From: Bacteroidales bacterium | Lineage (GTDB): Bacteria > Bacteroidota > Bacteroidia > Bacteroidales > UBA12077 | Length of the DNA: 8,006 nt | Assembly: GCA_030635365.1 (NCBI GenBank) | Contig: DAOVYZ010000146.1 | Location: forward strand, 1-8,006 | Reading direction: 5' to 3' | In this document: positions 1 to 5,734 of the stretch, piece after piece | How positions within the stretch are numbered: position 1 is the first letter of the stretch | Layout: each line of letters begins with the position of its first letter | Translations under genes and position numbers: made by a program | The notes under the pieces: generated by a model | What the model was told of the DNA's origin: nothing | Databases searched by the model: none | Seen by the model: only the letters and a program-made list of their open reading frames with translations

Positions 1-966
1 ACAAGTAAGATGTTCGATTTAGAAGTTAATTCTTATATTGATGAACGTTGTGACCCATATAAATCGACAGAAGCTGCATGCAGCTATCTACAATATTTAT
101 ACCGTATTTATAATGATTGGCAATTAGCCCTGGCTGCATATAATGGAGGTCCGGGTGTAGTTAGAAATGCAATCCAACGATCAGGCGGGAAAACAAATTT
201 TTGGGAAATACACCCATATTTACCTGCACAAACCAATGGATATGTTCCTGCTTTTATTGCAGTGAATTATGTCATGAATCATTATAAAGATCATAACATA
301 AAACCTATTCGCTCTAAATTCATTCGTTTGGATGTAGACACTGTTAAAGTTAAAGAAGCCATAAGTTTTGAGAAAATAGCTGAAGTCACCAAAATATCAG
401 TAGAAACTCTTGAATTTTTAAACCCTTCGTATAAACTCAATTATATTCCGAAAACCAAAGAAGCTTCTACATTGGTATTGCCGGTTGGAAAAATAAGAGC
501 TTTTATTAGAAATGAAAAAAATATTTACAACGAAAACTCTCCTAAAAAAGAAACAACTGAAACAACAAAAGAAATAGGGGAAACCAACGGCAAGATTAAA
601 ATTATTCACGAGGTTGCTAAAGGAGAATATTTTCATAAAATAGCTATTAAATATAATTGTACAATTGAAGATATTAGGATTTGGAATAGCTTACCAACTA
701 ATGATTTGAATGTAGGGCAAAAACTTGACGTTTGGATAACTTCCGAATTAGCCAGAGTTATTGAAGAAGAAAGAACAAGGCCCAAGCAACAAAGGGACTC
801 AACTGACCGTTTTATTTACTATACTGTTCGACAAGGTGATACTGTTTGGAGTATTGCAGAAAAATTTAATTGCAGATCTATTTCTGAATTAAAAGAAGAA
901 AATAATATTATTGACGAAACAGATTTAAAGCCCGGACTAAAATTAAAGATATACCTTAATAAATAA
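1..966 (+). CDS. MltD-like lytic murein transglycosylase with LysM repeats (5' partial)
   Basis: This is the C-terminal part of a periplasmic lytic transglycosylase, which cleaves peptidoglycan glycan strands. The reading frame is open from base 1, and the Met codon at 10 sits inside a conserved SLT-fold segment, so the real start lies upstream of the window. Counting from that Met, the SLT remainder includes the substrate-cleft motif AYNGGPG (43-49) and the family segment around FWEIHPYLP and GYVPAFIAVNYVMN (64-90). The catalytic Glu is upstream and cannot be checked. A degenerate LysM-like stretch (about 107-160) is followed by a charged linker and two clear LysM modules (about 199-243 and 269-316), which bind GlcNAc-containing glycan. 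The order SLT then LysM repeats matches MltD-type enzymes. The stop codon lies 18 bp before the likely start of the DUF4837 gene, which suggests co-transcription. The family call is firm; the exact orthologue is not. Confidence 0.9.
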   Translation, partial: TSKMFDLEVNSYIDERCDPYKSTEAACSYLQYLYRIYNDWQLALAAYNGGPGVVRNAIQRSGGKTNFWEIHPYLPAQTNGYVPAFIAVNYVMNHYKDHNIKPIRSKFIRLDVDTVKVKEAISFEKIAEVTKISVETLEFLNPSYKLNYIPKTKEASTLVLPVGKIRAFIRNEKNIYNENSPKKETTETTKEIGETNGKIKIIHEVAKGEYFHKIAIKYNCTIEDIRIWNSLPTNDLNVGQKLDVWITSELARVIEEERTRPKQQRDSTDRFIYYTVRQGDTVWSIAEKFNCRSISELKEENNIIDETDLKPGLKLKIYLNK

Positions 967-984
967 TTTAAAATGTTTATTGTC

Positions 985-1977
985 ATGAAAAAAATATTTG
1001 CATTCTTAGCACTTATATTAATTCTATTATCTGCTTGTAAAGAAAAGGATAATACAAGATTACTGCCTAATGTAACAGGCAAATCAGGTGAGGTAATTTT
1101 GGTCATATCTCCTGATCATTGGAATTCGAATATTGGAATGGAGTTTAAAAAGAAATTAAATCAACCATATCCTGCTTTACCTCAGAATGAGCCAATGTTT
1201 GATTTAGTGCGTATACCCTATAGTGCTTTTACCAATATTTTTAAAACTCACAGGAATATTATATTAGCAAAAATTGACAAAGAACTTAAGGAACCAAAAG
1301 TAATAGTTCAAAACGACCTATGGGCAAAACCACAAATATTAATTAATGTAATAGCTCCCAGTGATTCTGCATTAGAAAATCTTGTACGCGAAAAAGGAGA
1401 TTTGCTTATTGATAGAATTATTAAGAAAGAAATGGAAAGGTATGCAAGCAATTATAAAAAATACGAACAAATAGGTATTTCAGAACATATAGAAAAAAAG
1501 TTTGGTATTCGTTTAACCATTCCAAGAGGTTATATATTAGACGTGGATACGACAAATTTTATGTGGGTAGAAAGTCGGGGACGTGGCGATGTTGTACAGG
1601 GCATTTTAATCTATTCTTATGAAAAACCTGAAGTAGAATTAACAACCAGCTATTTATTTGCAAAAAGGAATCAATTTACGAAAAGCTTTGTTCCGGGGCC
1701 AACAGATAATTCCTATATGGCTGTTGAAGCAGAAATGACTCCTTATAGAAGGGAAATCCCGGTCAATGATTTAGATATAATTGAACTTAGAAGCCTTTGG
1801 AAAGTCGAAAATGATTATATGGGAGGCCCTTTTATTAGTTTCTCATTTATTGATGAAGATCAAAATAAAATTATCAATATCGATGGTTTTGTATATGCCC
1901 CACAGTTTGATAAAAGAGACTATCTAAGGCAAGTAGAAGCTATTCTGAATTCAGTTGTAAAACCTTTACATGAGTGA
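985..1977 (+). CDS. DUF4837 family lipoprotein
   Basis: This is a predicted lipoprotein of about 330 residues, close to the usual length of the Bacteroidota-restricted DUF4837 family, whose function is unknown. I chose the ATG at 985 over the in-frame ATG at 973 because it puts MKK directly before the hydrophobic signal segment and gives a standard N-terminus. The lipobox LSAC places the lipidated Cys at residue 18. The mature protein begins with a short charged linker and then the family-typical opening (LPNVTGKSGEVILVI). Other recognisable stretches are MWVESRGRGDVVQGILIYSYE in mid-protein and a YMGGPFISF region near the C-terminus. It has no membrane segments after the signal and no catalytic motif that I recognise. 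It lies between the transglycosylase gene and a small gene it overlaps by 8 bp, so an envelope role is plausible by context only. If 973 were used, the signal would simply gain four residues. Confidence 0.87.
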   Translation: MKKIFAFLALILILLSACKEKDNTRLLPNVTGKSGEVILVISPDHWNSNIGMEFKKKLNQPYPALPQNEPMFDLVRIPYSAFTNIFKTHRNIILAKIDKELKEPKVIVQNDLWAKPQILINVIAPSDSALENLVREKGDLLIDRIIKKEMERYASNYKKYEQIGISEHIEKKFGIRLTIPRGYILDVDTTNFMWVESRGRGDVVQGILIYSYEKPEVELTTSYLFAKRNQFTKSFVPGPTDNSYMAVEAEMTPYRREIPVNDLDIIELRSLWKVENDYMGGPFISFSFIDEDQNKIINIDGFVYAPQFDKRDYLRQVEAILNSVVKPLHE

Positions 1978-2207
1978 GCTAATTAGCCAAAGTGAATTAG
2001 AAAGATCAAAAAAAGAAGAAAAATTTGTTCTACTAACTGCAGAACAGGTACGTAAGGATTTTGCAATGTTTGGTATGGATATCATATTTTCGGGAAATAC
2101 TCACTTTGCATACCAGGAGTTATTTGAACAATTACAAGGGTATATTGATACAATATTAAATACAGATTACGAAAAATTAATGTCATTACTTTATCAAATT
2201 GACCTTA

Positions 2208-2239
2208 GGCTTTGTAAAACAATAACTACTTATTTTTAA
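2208..2239 (+). repeat. Left terminal inverted repeat of the MITE
   Basis: The outer 12 bases (GGCTTTGTAAAA) match the right end perfectly. Continuing inward, 26 of 32 positions match, with differences at repeat positions 13, 19, 21 and 26-28. The repeat supplies the in-frame stop that truncates the host gene. Confidence 0.85.
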
Positions 2240-2335
2240 CTCGTTCTTTCACATTTTATCTTCGTTTCTAAATCATTGTATAAACGTGGCTATAACGCAG
2301 ATTTACAAACTTGTTAAAATGCAAAATAACTTCGT

Positions 2336-2367
2336 TTAATTCTAAGCATTTATTATTTTACAAAGCC
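2336..2367 (-). repeat. Right terminal inverted repeat of the MITE
   Basis: Read on the minus strand this is the partner of the left repeat, starting GGCTTTGTAAAATAATAA. It ends next to the second TTA copy, where the host gene resumes. Confidence 0.85.
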
Positions 2368-2459
2368 TTAGTGAAAAAGAATTAGCAAAAAATAACCCTT
2401 CTATACAGTTTGGATCAATATCAGAAATAATTACCCATAAAATATTAGAGCGGGAACTT

Positions 2460-2485
2460 AAATAAGTTCTTATTCGAACTTATTT
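2460..2485 (+). other. AT-rich inverted repeat at the end of the broken small gene
   Basis: A perfect 10-bp inverted repeat (AAATAAGTTC and GAACTTATTT) with a 6-nt loop spans the stop codon at 2463-2465. A third copy of the core, GAACTTA, lies just upstream at 2454-2460. It has no good T-tract, so it is probably a 3'-end stabilising structure or a weak helper to the terminator that follows. Its role is inferred. Confidence 0.5.
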
Positions 2486-2496
2486 TAAAGAAAAGG

Positions 2497-2528
2497 GGCA
2501 GACTTAGGGAGTCTGCCTTTTCCTTTTC
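2497..2528. terminator. Rho-independent terminator between convergent genes
   Basis: An 8-bp GC-containing stem (GGCAGACT, 2497-2504, with AGTCTGCC, 2510-2517) encloses a 5-nt loop and is followed by TTTTCCTTTTC on the plus strand. On the other strand the stem is followed by CCCCTTTTCTTT-like sequence. It can therefore end the plus-strand envelope operon and probably also the minus-strand coiled-coil gene, whose stop lies at 2570. Confidence 0.85.
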
Positions 2529-2569
2529 AAATTGCTAATAATCGGGAGATATATAGAATAGAGCGCTAT

Positions 2570-3526
2570 TTAATTCTTTGTTTCAAGTACCAGGTATTTT
2601 GATATTTTCCAAAATTCTTCCGGATTCTCAATTTCCAAGTATGCGATCAACCCCTCTTCTTCTATAAAATTAAATGAATTATCCGGATGCTCTGAGATTA
2701 AACTTACCTTTCGTGCATTAATTGGTATCACGTTGGTTTCAGCTATACTCACTTTTTCAAAATCCTCTGGGGAAAATTCGTGTTTAATATTTTTATTTCT
2801 ACCTAAAAATAAGAAGCCCCCTTCCTTTTTTACAAGTCCCTTCTTTTTAAGCTCCTTAAATGATCCTTGTGCATAATATGCTTTATTTATTTCTTCTTTA
2901 TGAGCTAGAAGCTCATCTTGCTGCATTTTTATAACTGCTATTTTATTTTCCAATTGTATTTGCAAAGTATCAACACGTTTATCAAGTTCTGAGAGTTTAA
3001 AATCTTTTCTAATTAATTCATCCTTCAATATTGAAATATCTGCTATTTTCTCATCAATAACTCCTTCAAGTTCAATCAATTTTGCCTCAAATTGCTTTAT
3101 CTTCATTCCTGATTCCTTGAGCTTTTTGTTTAACCATTCAATGCGAGCCTTGCCATCATCAATTAAAGAATTTAACACTTGAATATCATGGATAATTGCA
3201 TCTTTTCTATTCTGATTAATAGATGATTCTTCAGATATATCAGTTAAAAGGTTTCTTTTTCTTTTTATTACACCCAAAGTACTTTCAATATTTTGGAACT
3301 CATTCATGAACTCATTAATTACTGAATCCCGTGAGCTTAGTTCGTAAACTAAATCGGAATTCTCAGTAGTTAAAAGATTTAACCTTCCTTTATGGTTTTG
3401 ATATAATACAAAAGCTACAGCAAAAACCATTAATGTTACAATAATTACAGAAACTGCAACTATTTTTTGGGTTCCACTATTTTGAATCCCTGTTTTATCT
3501 TTCTTATCACTATTATTCTTTTCCAT
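2570..3526 (-). CDS. Membrane-anchored coiled-coil protein (Cbp1-like adhesin family C-terminus)
   Basis: The 318-residue protein has three parts. A short, charged, polar N-terminus (1-20) is followed by one hydrophobic segment (about 21-42) that acts as a signal anchor. A long Lys/Glu-rich heptad region (about 45-215) is a predicted coiled coil. The compact C-terminal domain (about 216-318) reads AYYAQGSFKELKKKGLV...GGFLFLGR...VSLISEHPDNSF...FWKISKYLVL. This C-terminal pattern recurs in Bacteroidota proteins annotated as hypothetical or as Cbp1-type collagen-binding glycoprotein adhesins. That name is weak evidence for adhesion here, and a structural envelope role is equally possible. Positive charges before the anchor suggest N-in topology with the coiled coil outside the inner membrane. 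The start is fixed by a perfect AGGAGG five bases before the ATG. It is the last gene of the minus-strand block, 79 bp after the DUF4382 gene and behind a hairpin. Confidence 0.72.
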   Translation of the reverse strand: MEKNNSDKKDKTGIQNSGTQKIVAVSVIIVTLMVFAVAFVLYQNHKGRLNLLTTENSDLVYELSSRDSVINEFMNEFQNIESTLGVIKRKRNLLTDISEESSINQNRKDAIIHDIQVLNSLIDDGKARIEWLNKKLKESGMKIKQFEAKLIELEGVIDEKIADISILKDELIRKDFKLSELDKRVDTLQIQLENKIAVIKMQQDELLAHKEEINKAYYAQGSFKELKKKGLVKKEGGFLFLGRNKNIKHEFSPEDFEKVSIAETNVIPINARKVSLISEHPDNSFNFIEEEGLIAYLEIENPEEFWKISKYLVLETKN

Positions 3527-3531
3527 ATTTT

Positions 3532-3537
3532 CCTCCT
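3532..3537 (-). promoter_or_regulatory. Strong Shine-Dalgarno for the coiled-coil gene
   Basis: AGGAGG on the minus strand, five bases before the ATG at 3526. The other starts visible in this window (985, 1970, 4157, 5712) have no comparable site, and Bacteroidota genes usually lack one, so this site stands out and decides the start. Confidence 0.8.
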
Positions 3538-3548
3538 GTTTATATTTT

Positions 3549-3594
3549 AAATTAAAACCCAGAGGAAAAGAAATACTAACTTTTACCTCCGGGT
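3549..3594 (-). terminator. Terminator or attenuator hairpin after the DUF4382 gene
   Basis: On the minus strand a 9-bp stem with one G-U pair (ACCCGGAGG with CCTCTGGGT) extends past a bulged T by five more pairs (AAAAG with CTTTT). The loop is 9 nt, and TTTAATTT follows. It begins 12 bp after the DUF4382 stop and only about 30 bp remain before the next start, so it either separates two units or tunes read-through into the coiled-coil gene. Confidence 0.7.
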
Positions 3595-3605
3595 GAGATT
3601 AATTA

Positions 3606-4157
3606 TTATAAAACATTAATACCTATAATCTTTACTACAGGCTTTAACGAAAACAAACCATCTTCATTTCCACTGATAGAAGATTTTATATCTACATTCA
3701 GTAATATTTCCAGATTTTTGCTTGCAATAATACTATCGCTAATATTTATACTTGTTCCATCTATATAATCGAAAGGCACTTCCACATCAATTGTATCTTC
3801 TGCTATTACTATCGTATTATTTTCTCCTAGTAATAGCCTTAACTGTGATATTTTCCCAACATCTAATTCATCTTTGGCAATGGTTATTGGTGAATCACCC
3901 TGAAGTTTACGTAAGTTATATATACTATCTTTTGTAGTTAACTCATACCAATATTCTTCTGTATTATTATCACTTTTATACTTTACCTGAACAGCTTTAA
4001 GGTCAATATTAAGAGTTGTATCTACATTTGTTTCATCAGCCAATTTTACAATTATTCCTCCTTTATCATTTGTTTTTGCAGACTTGTTTTCGCAACTATA
4101 AACAATAAAAACAATTATAACAGTAAATACCAGTAGAAATTTTATTATACTTTTCAT
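3606..4157 (-). CDS. DUF4382 domain lipoprotein
   Basis: This 183-residue protein begins with a hydrophobic signal and a lipobox-like VYSC, lipidated Cys at residue 22, so it is expected to be membrane-anchored outside the cytoplasm. From about residue 33 to the end it matches the DUF4382 layout: an opening GGIIVKLADE strand, a strand ending in WYEL, a Leu-rich turn (NLRKLQGDSP), the family hallmark DVGKISQLRLLL (99-110), and a closing SLKPVVKI strand. The overall picture is a beta-sandwich of unknown function. DUF4382 proteins are frequent lipoproteins in Bacteroidota. It follows the sigma-54 response regulator by 202 bp, a gap with a sigma-54-like promoter and an inverted repeat, which makes it the best candidate for a direct target of that regulator. 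No Shine-Dalgarno is evident; the ATG was chosen because the signal peptide starts there. It has few Gly residues in the SGxxSG-type segment of longer relatives, so it may be a divergent member. Confidence 0.8.
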   Translation of the reverse strand: MKSIIKFLLVFTVIIVFIVYSCENKSAKTNDKGGIIVKLADETNVDTTLNIDLKAVQVKYKSDNNTEEYWYELTTKDSIYNLRKLQGDSPITIAKDELDVGKISQLRLLLGENNTIVIAEDTIDVEVPFDYIDGTSINISDSIIASKNLEILLNVDIKSSISGNEDGLFSLKPVVKIIGINVL

Positions 4158-4209
4158 AACCTGTTATTTATTTTATTTGGAAATTAATTTTTAAACTGTA
4201 AATGCTTAT

Positions 4210-4225
4210 GCCAATTACTGTACCA
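4210..4225 (-). promoter_or_regulatory. Candidate sigma-54 (-24/-12) promoter for the DUF4382 gene
   Basis: The minus strand reads TGGTAC, five bases, then TTGGC, against the consensus TGGCAC-N5-TTGCA. The GG at -24 and TTG at -12 are correctly spaced, but the -12 C is replaced by G (GC falls one base late). It would start transcription near 4199, giving a leader of about 42 nt. The adjacent upstream gene encodes a sigma-54 activator, which raises its credibility. It remains an imperfect match. Confidence 0.42.
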
Positions 4226-4256
4226 ATATCACACTTGAAAGACAAAGTGCAGATAT
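4226..4256. other. Imperfect inverted repeat next to the candidate -24 box
   Basis: ATATC-A-CACTT pairs with AAGTG-CA-GATAT around a short A-rich loop. It abuts the upstream edge of the -24 element, where a DNA-binding protein or DNA-bending site could act. It could also be chance in AT-rich DNA. Confidence 0.35.
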
Positions 4257-4310
4257 TAAGCAAATTATAAAAAAGAAAGATTCTTGATTATTCCCAATAT
4301 GAGAAAGTAT

Positions 4311-4340
4311 TTTATCAATTTGAGAATACTAATTGATAAA
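4311..4340. promoter_or_regulatory. Perfect 10-bp inverted repeat, possible enhancer (UAS) for the sigma-54 activator
   Basis: TTTATCAATT and AATTGATAAA are separated by 10 bp, so the half-site centres are 20 bp (about two helical turns) apart. It lies about 112-141 bp upstream of the predicted start site near 4199, the usual range for NtrC-type activators, which bind inverted repeats through Fis-type HTH dimers. It also follows the regulator's stop by only 19 bp, so a terminator-like hairpin is the alternative, but no T-tract follows. Confidence 0.42.
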
Positions 4341-4359
4341 TATGATTCAATTAAATTTA

Positions 4360-5712
4360 TTAGTTTTCTTTTTTCAACATTCGGTAGATAGTAGAAACAC
4401 CTATATCAAGTTTCTCAGCTACAATCTTTGTATTATTGTTGTATTTTTTCATAAATAGGTCAAGTATTTGCAACTCATATTCTTTTAGCGTTCTTTCACT
4501 ATTTAATGTATTACTTGTATGGCTTGTTGCTCCCAGAATTATATTTTCTTCTGCAATCTCCTCATCATCTGATAAAGTCACAGCTAGTTCAATAACAGAT
4601 TTTAGCTCCCTTATATTTCCCGGAAACGAGTATGAAATTAATTTATTTATTGCCTGTTGGGAAAGAGTTCTTTTTTCAAGCTTATTTTCTTTACAAAACT
4701 GAGAAATGAAATGTTTGGCTAAAATGAGCACATCGGTATCCCTTTCTCGTAATGGAGGTAAATCTACAGTTAAACCATAAATTCTGTAGTAAAGATCTTC
4801 TCTAAAATTACCAGACTCCACCTCATTAACCAGATTTTTATTTGTTGCTACTATAATCCTGCAATCAGTTTTAACAGGCTTATTACTTCCAACCCGGGTT
4901 ATTTCTTTTTCTTGCAGTACTCTTAAAAGCTTTGCCTGAAACGCCGTTTCCATTTCTGTAACTTCATCCAAAAATAAGGTACCTCCATTTGCTTCTTCAA
5001 ATTTGCCTATACGACGAAATGATGCTCCGGTAAAAGCTCCTTTTTCATGACCAAACAATTCACTTTCTATTAATTCTGAAGGTATAGCTGCAACATTAAC
5101 AGCAACAAATGGTTTATCTTTTCTTTTCGAACTGTAATGTATTGCCTTAGCCACCACCTCTTTGCCTGTACCCGTTTCCCCGGTAATAACAACACTAATA
5201 TTTGTTCTTACAGCTTTTTCAATAAGTTTAAATATTCCTTTTATAGCATCACTATTACCAATAATTGATTTTTGAAAGCTATATTTTTGCTGAACTTCAT
5301 TTCGAAGCAAGGAGATTTCATTTTTAAGGCCTAACCGTTTATGTATATTGTTAATTGTATTTAATAATCTTTCCTTAATATCATTTGATTTCACAATATA
5401 ATCATAAGCACCTAATTTAAGTAAATCAACAACTATTTCAATATCATCTTGTTCAGATATAAGAATAACCTGAATTTCTTCATTTAGCTGCTTTATTTTT
5501 TTAAGAACATCAATCCCGGTAGTGTCAGGCAAACGATAATCTAAAGTTACAACATCAGGATTTTGCCCCAAAGCATCTAAGCAATCTTGTCCATTCAAGA
5601 AACTTAATACTTCATAGTCAGGATTTAATGATAAATTATGAACCAGAAGTTTATTATACCATTCGTTATCCTCTACAACAAATATCTTAAAAGGCCTTTC
5701 GTTCATAGACAT
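4360..5712 (-). CDS. Sigma-54-dependent NtrC-type response regulator
   Basis: This 450-residue activator has the complete REC, AAA+ and HTH layout. The receiver has the acidic pair E14/D15, phosphoacceptor D58 (VVTLDYRLPDTTG), S86 and K108. The AAA+ domain has Walker A GETGTGKE (168-175), the sigma-54 contact loop GAFTGA (215-220), Walker B GGTLFLDE (233-240) and the arginine-finger region NFREDLYYR (302-310). The C-terminus is a Fis-type helix-turn-helix (about 425-448, VAEKLDIGVSTIYRMLKK). With both GAFTGA and Walker motifs intact it should remodel closed RNA polymerase-sigma-54 complexes. It starts 22 bp after the kinase stop, so it is almost certainly co-transcribed with it and receives phosphate from its Hpt domain. 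ATG codons at 5712 and 5706 are both usable, differing by two residues, with no Shine-Dalgarno to decide. I give no gene symbol because NtrC-like paralogues are numerous. Confidence 0.95.
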   Translation of the reverse strand: MSMNERPFKIFVVEDNEWYNKLLVHNLSLNPDYEVLSFLNGQDCLDALGQNPDVVTLDYRLPDTTGIDVLKKIKQLNEEIQVILISEQDDIEIVVDLLKLGAYDYIVKSNDIKERLLNTINNIHKRLGLKNEISLLRNEVQQKYSFQKSIIGNSDAIKGIFKLIEKAVRTNISVVITGETGTGKEVVAKAIHYSSKRKDKPFVAVNVAAIPSELIESELFGHEKGAFTGASFRRIGKFEEANGGTLFLDEVTEMETAFQAKLLRVLQEKEITRVGSNKPVKTDCRIIVATNKNLVNEVESGNFREDLYYRIYGLTVDLPPLRERDTDVLILAKHFISQFCKENKLEKRTLSQQAINKLISYSFPGNIRELKSVIELAVTLSDDEEIAEENIILGATSHTSNTLNSERTLKEYELQILDLFMKKYNNNTKIVAEKLDIGVSTIYRMLKKEN

Positions 5713-5734
5713 ATTAGATAGTTAGTTCTTGTTT

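Larger units (their letters stand above)
2208..2367. mobile_element. MITE-like non-autonomous element, 160 bp
   Basis: The element is a short AT-rich segment bounded by inverted repeats that begin GGCTTTGTAAAA at both ends. TTA occurs directly outside each end (2205-2207 and 2368-2370). Because the flanking bases also match, the duplication could instead be the 5-bp CTTAG (2204-2208 and 2367-2371), with the element one base shorter at each end. It holds no open frame long enough for a transposase, so it would have to be moved in trans. A 3-bp TNA-type duplication recalls some IS5-family subgroups, but I cannot assign a family from sequence alone. The strongest evidence that this is an insertion is that its removal restores the host gene's reading frame. 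Confidence 0.85.
1970..2465 (+). pseudogene. Small conserved-type gene interrupted by a MITE-like insertion
   Basis: I do not recognise this protein family. The gene starts with an ATG that overlaps the end of the DUF4837 gene by 8 bp, as expected for a translationally coupled operon. As it stands, the frame runs 89 codons to a stop at 2237-2239, but the last 10 codons (encoding RLCKTITTYF) come from the inserted element at 2208-2367. Removing the element and one copy of its target duplication joins ...LLYQIDL to SEKELAK... in frame, and the restored frame ends at 2463-2465, giving 110 residues. The intact product would be a small, soluble, charged and largely helical protein with no signal peptide, so cytoplasmic. 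The downstream fragment keeps an open frame with no extra stops or shifts, so the insertion looks recent. An 89-residue product with an altered C-terminus may still be made and could retain some activity; the missing 31 residues contain the acidic/basic end ILERELK. Confidence 0.8.

Noticed and set aside
418..1106. Two open frames on the minus strand (418-636 and 819-1106)
   Set aside because: They lie antisense to the LysM transglycosylase and DUF4837 genes, encode low-complexity Phe/Ser-rich sequence and have no start signals; they are shadows of the real genes.
2240..2335. A transposase remnant inside the inserted element
   Set aside because: The inner region is too short, AT-rich and stop-containing in every frame I examined; nothing resembles a transposase.
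3752..3937. Plus-strand frame of 61 codons
   Set aside because: Antisense to the DUF4382 gene, with a Leu/Tyr-rich product typical of reverse-complemented coding DNA.
4201..4218. Alternative sigma-54 box reading TGGCAT with a TTTAC -12 region on the minus strand
   Set aside because: The -12 position has TA instead of GC, a worse match than the element at 4210-4225.
4208..4270. Plus-strand 20-codon frame starting at the ATG in the regulator-lipoprotein gap
   Set aside because: Too short, no ribosome site, and it overlaps the candidate promoter elements; no independent support for translation.
4436..4702. Plus-strand frame of 88 codons
   Set aside because: Antisense to the AAA+/HTH part of the response regulator; no recognisable domain.
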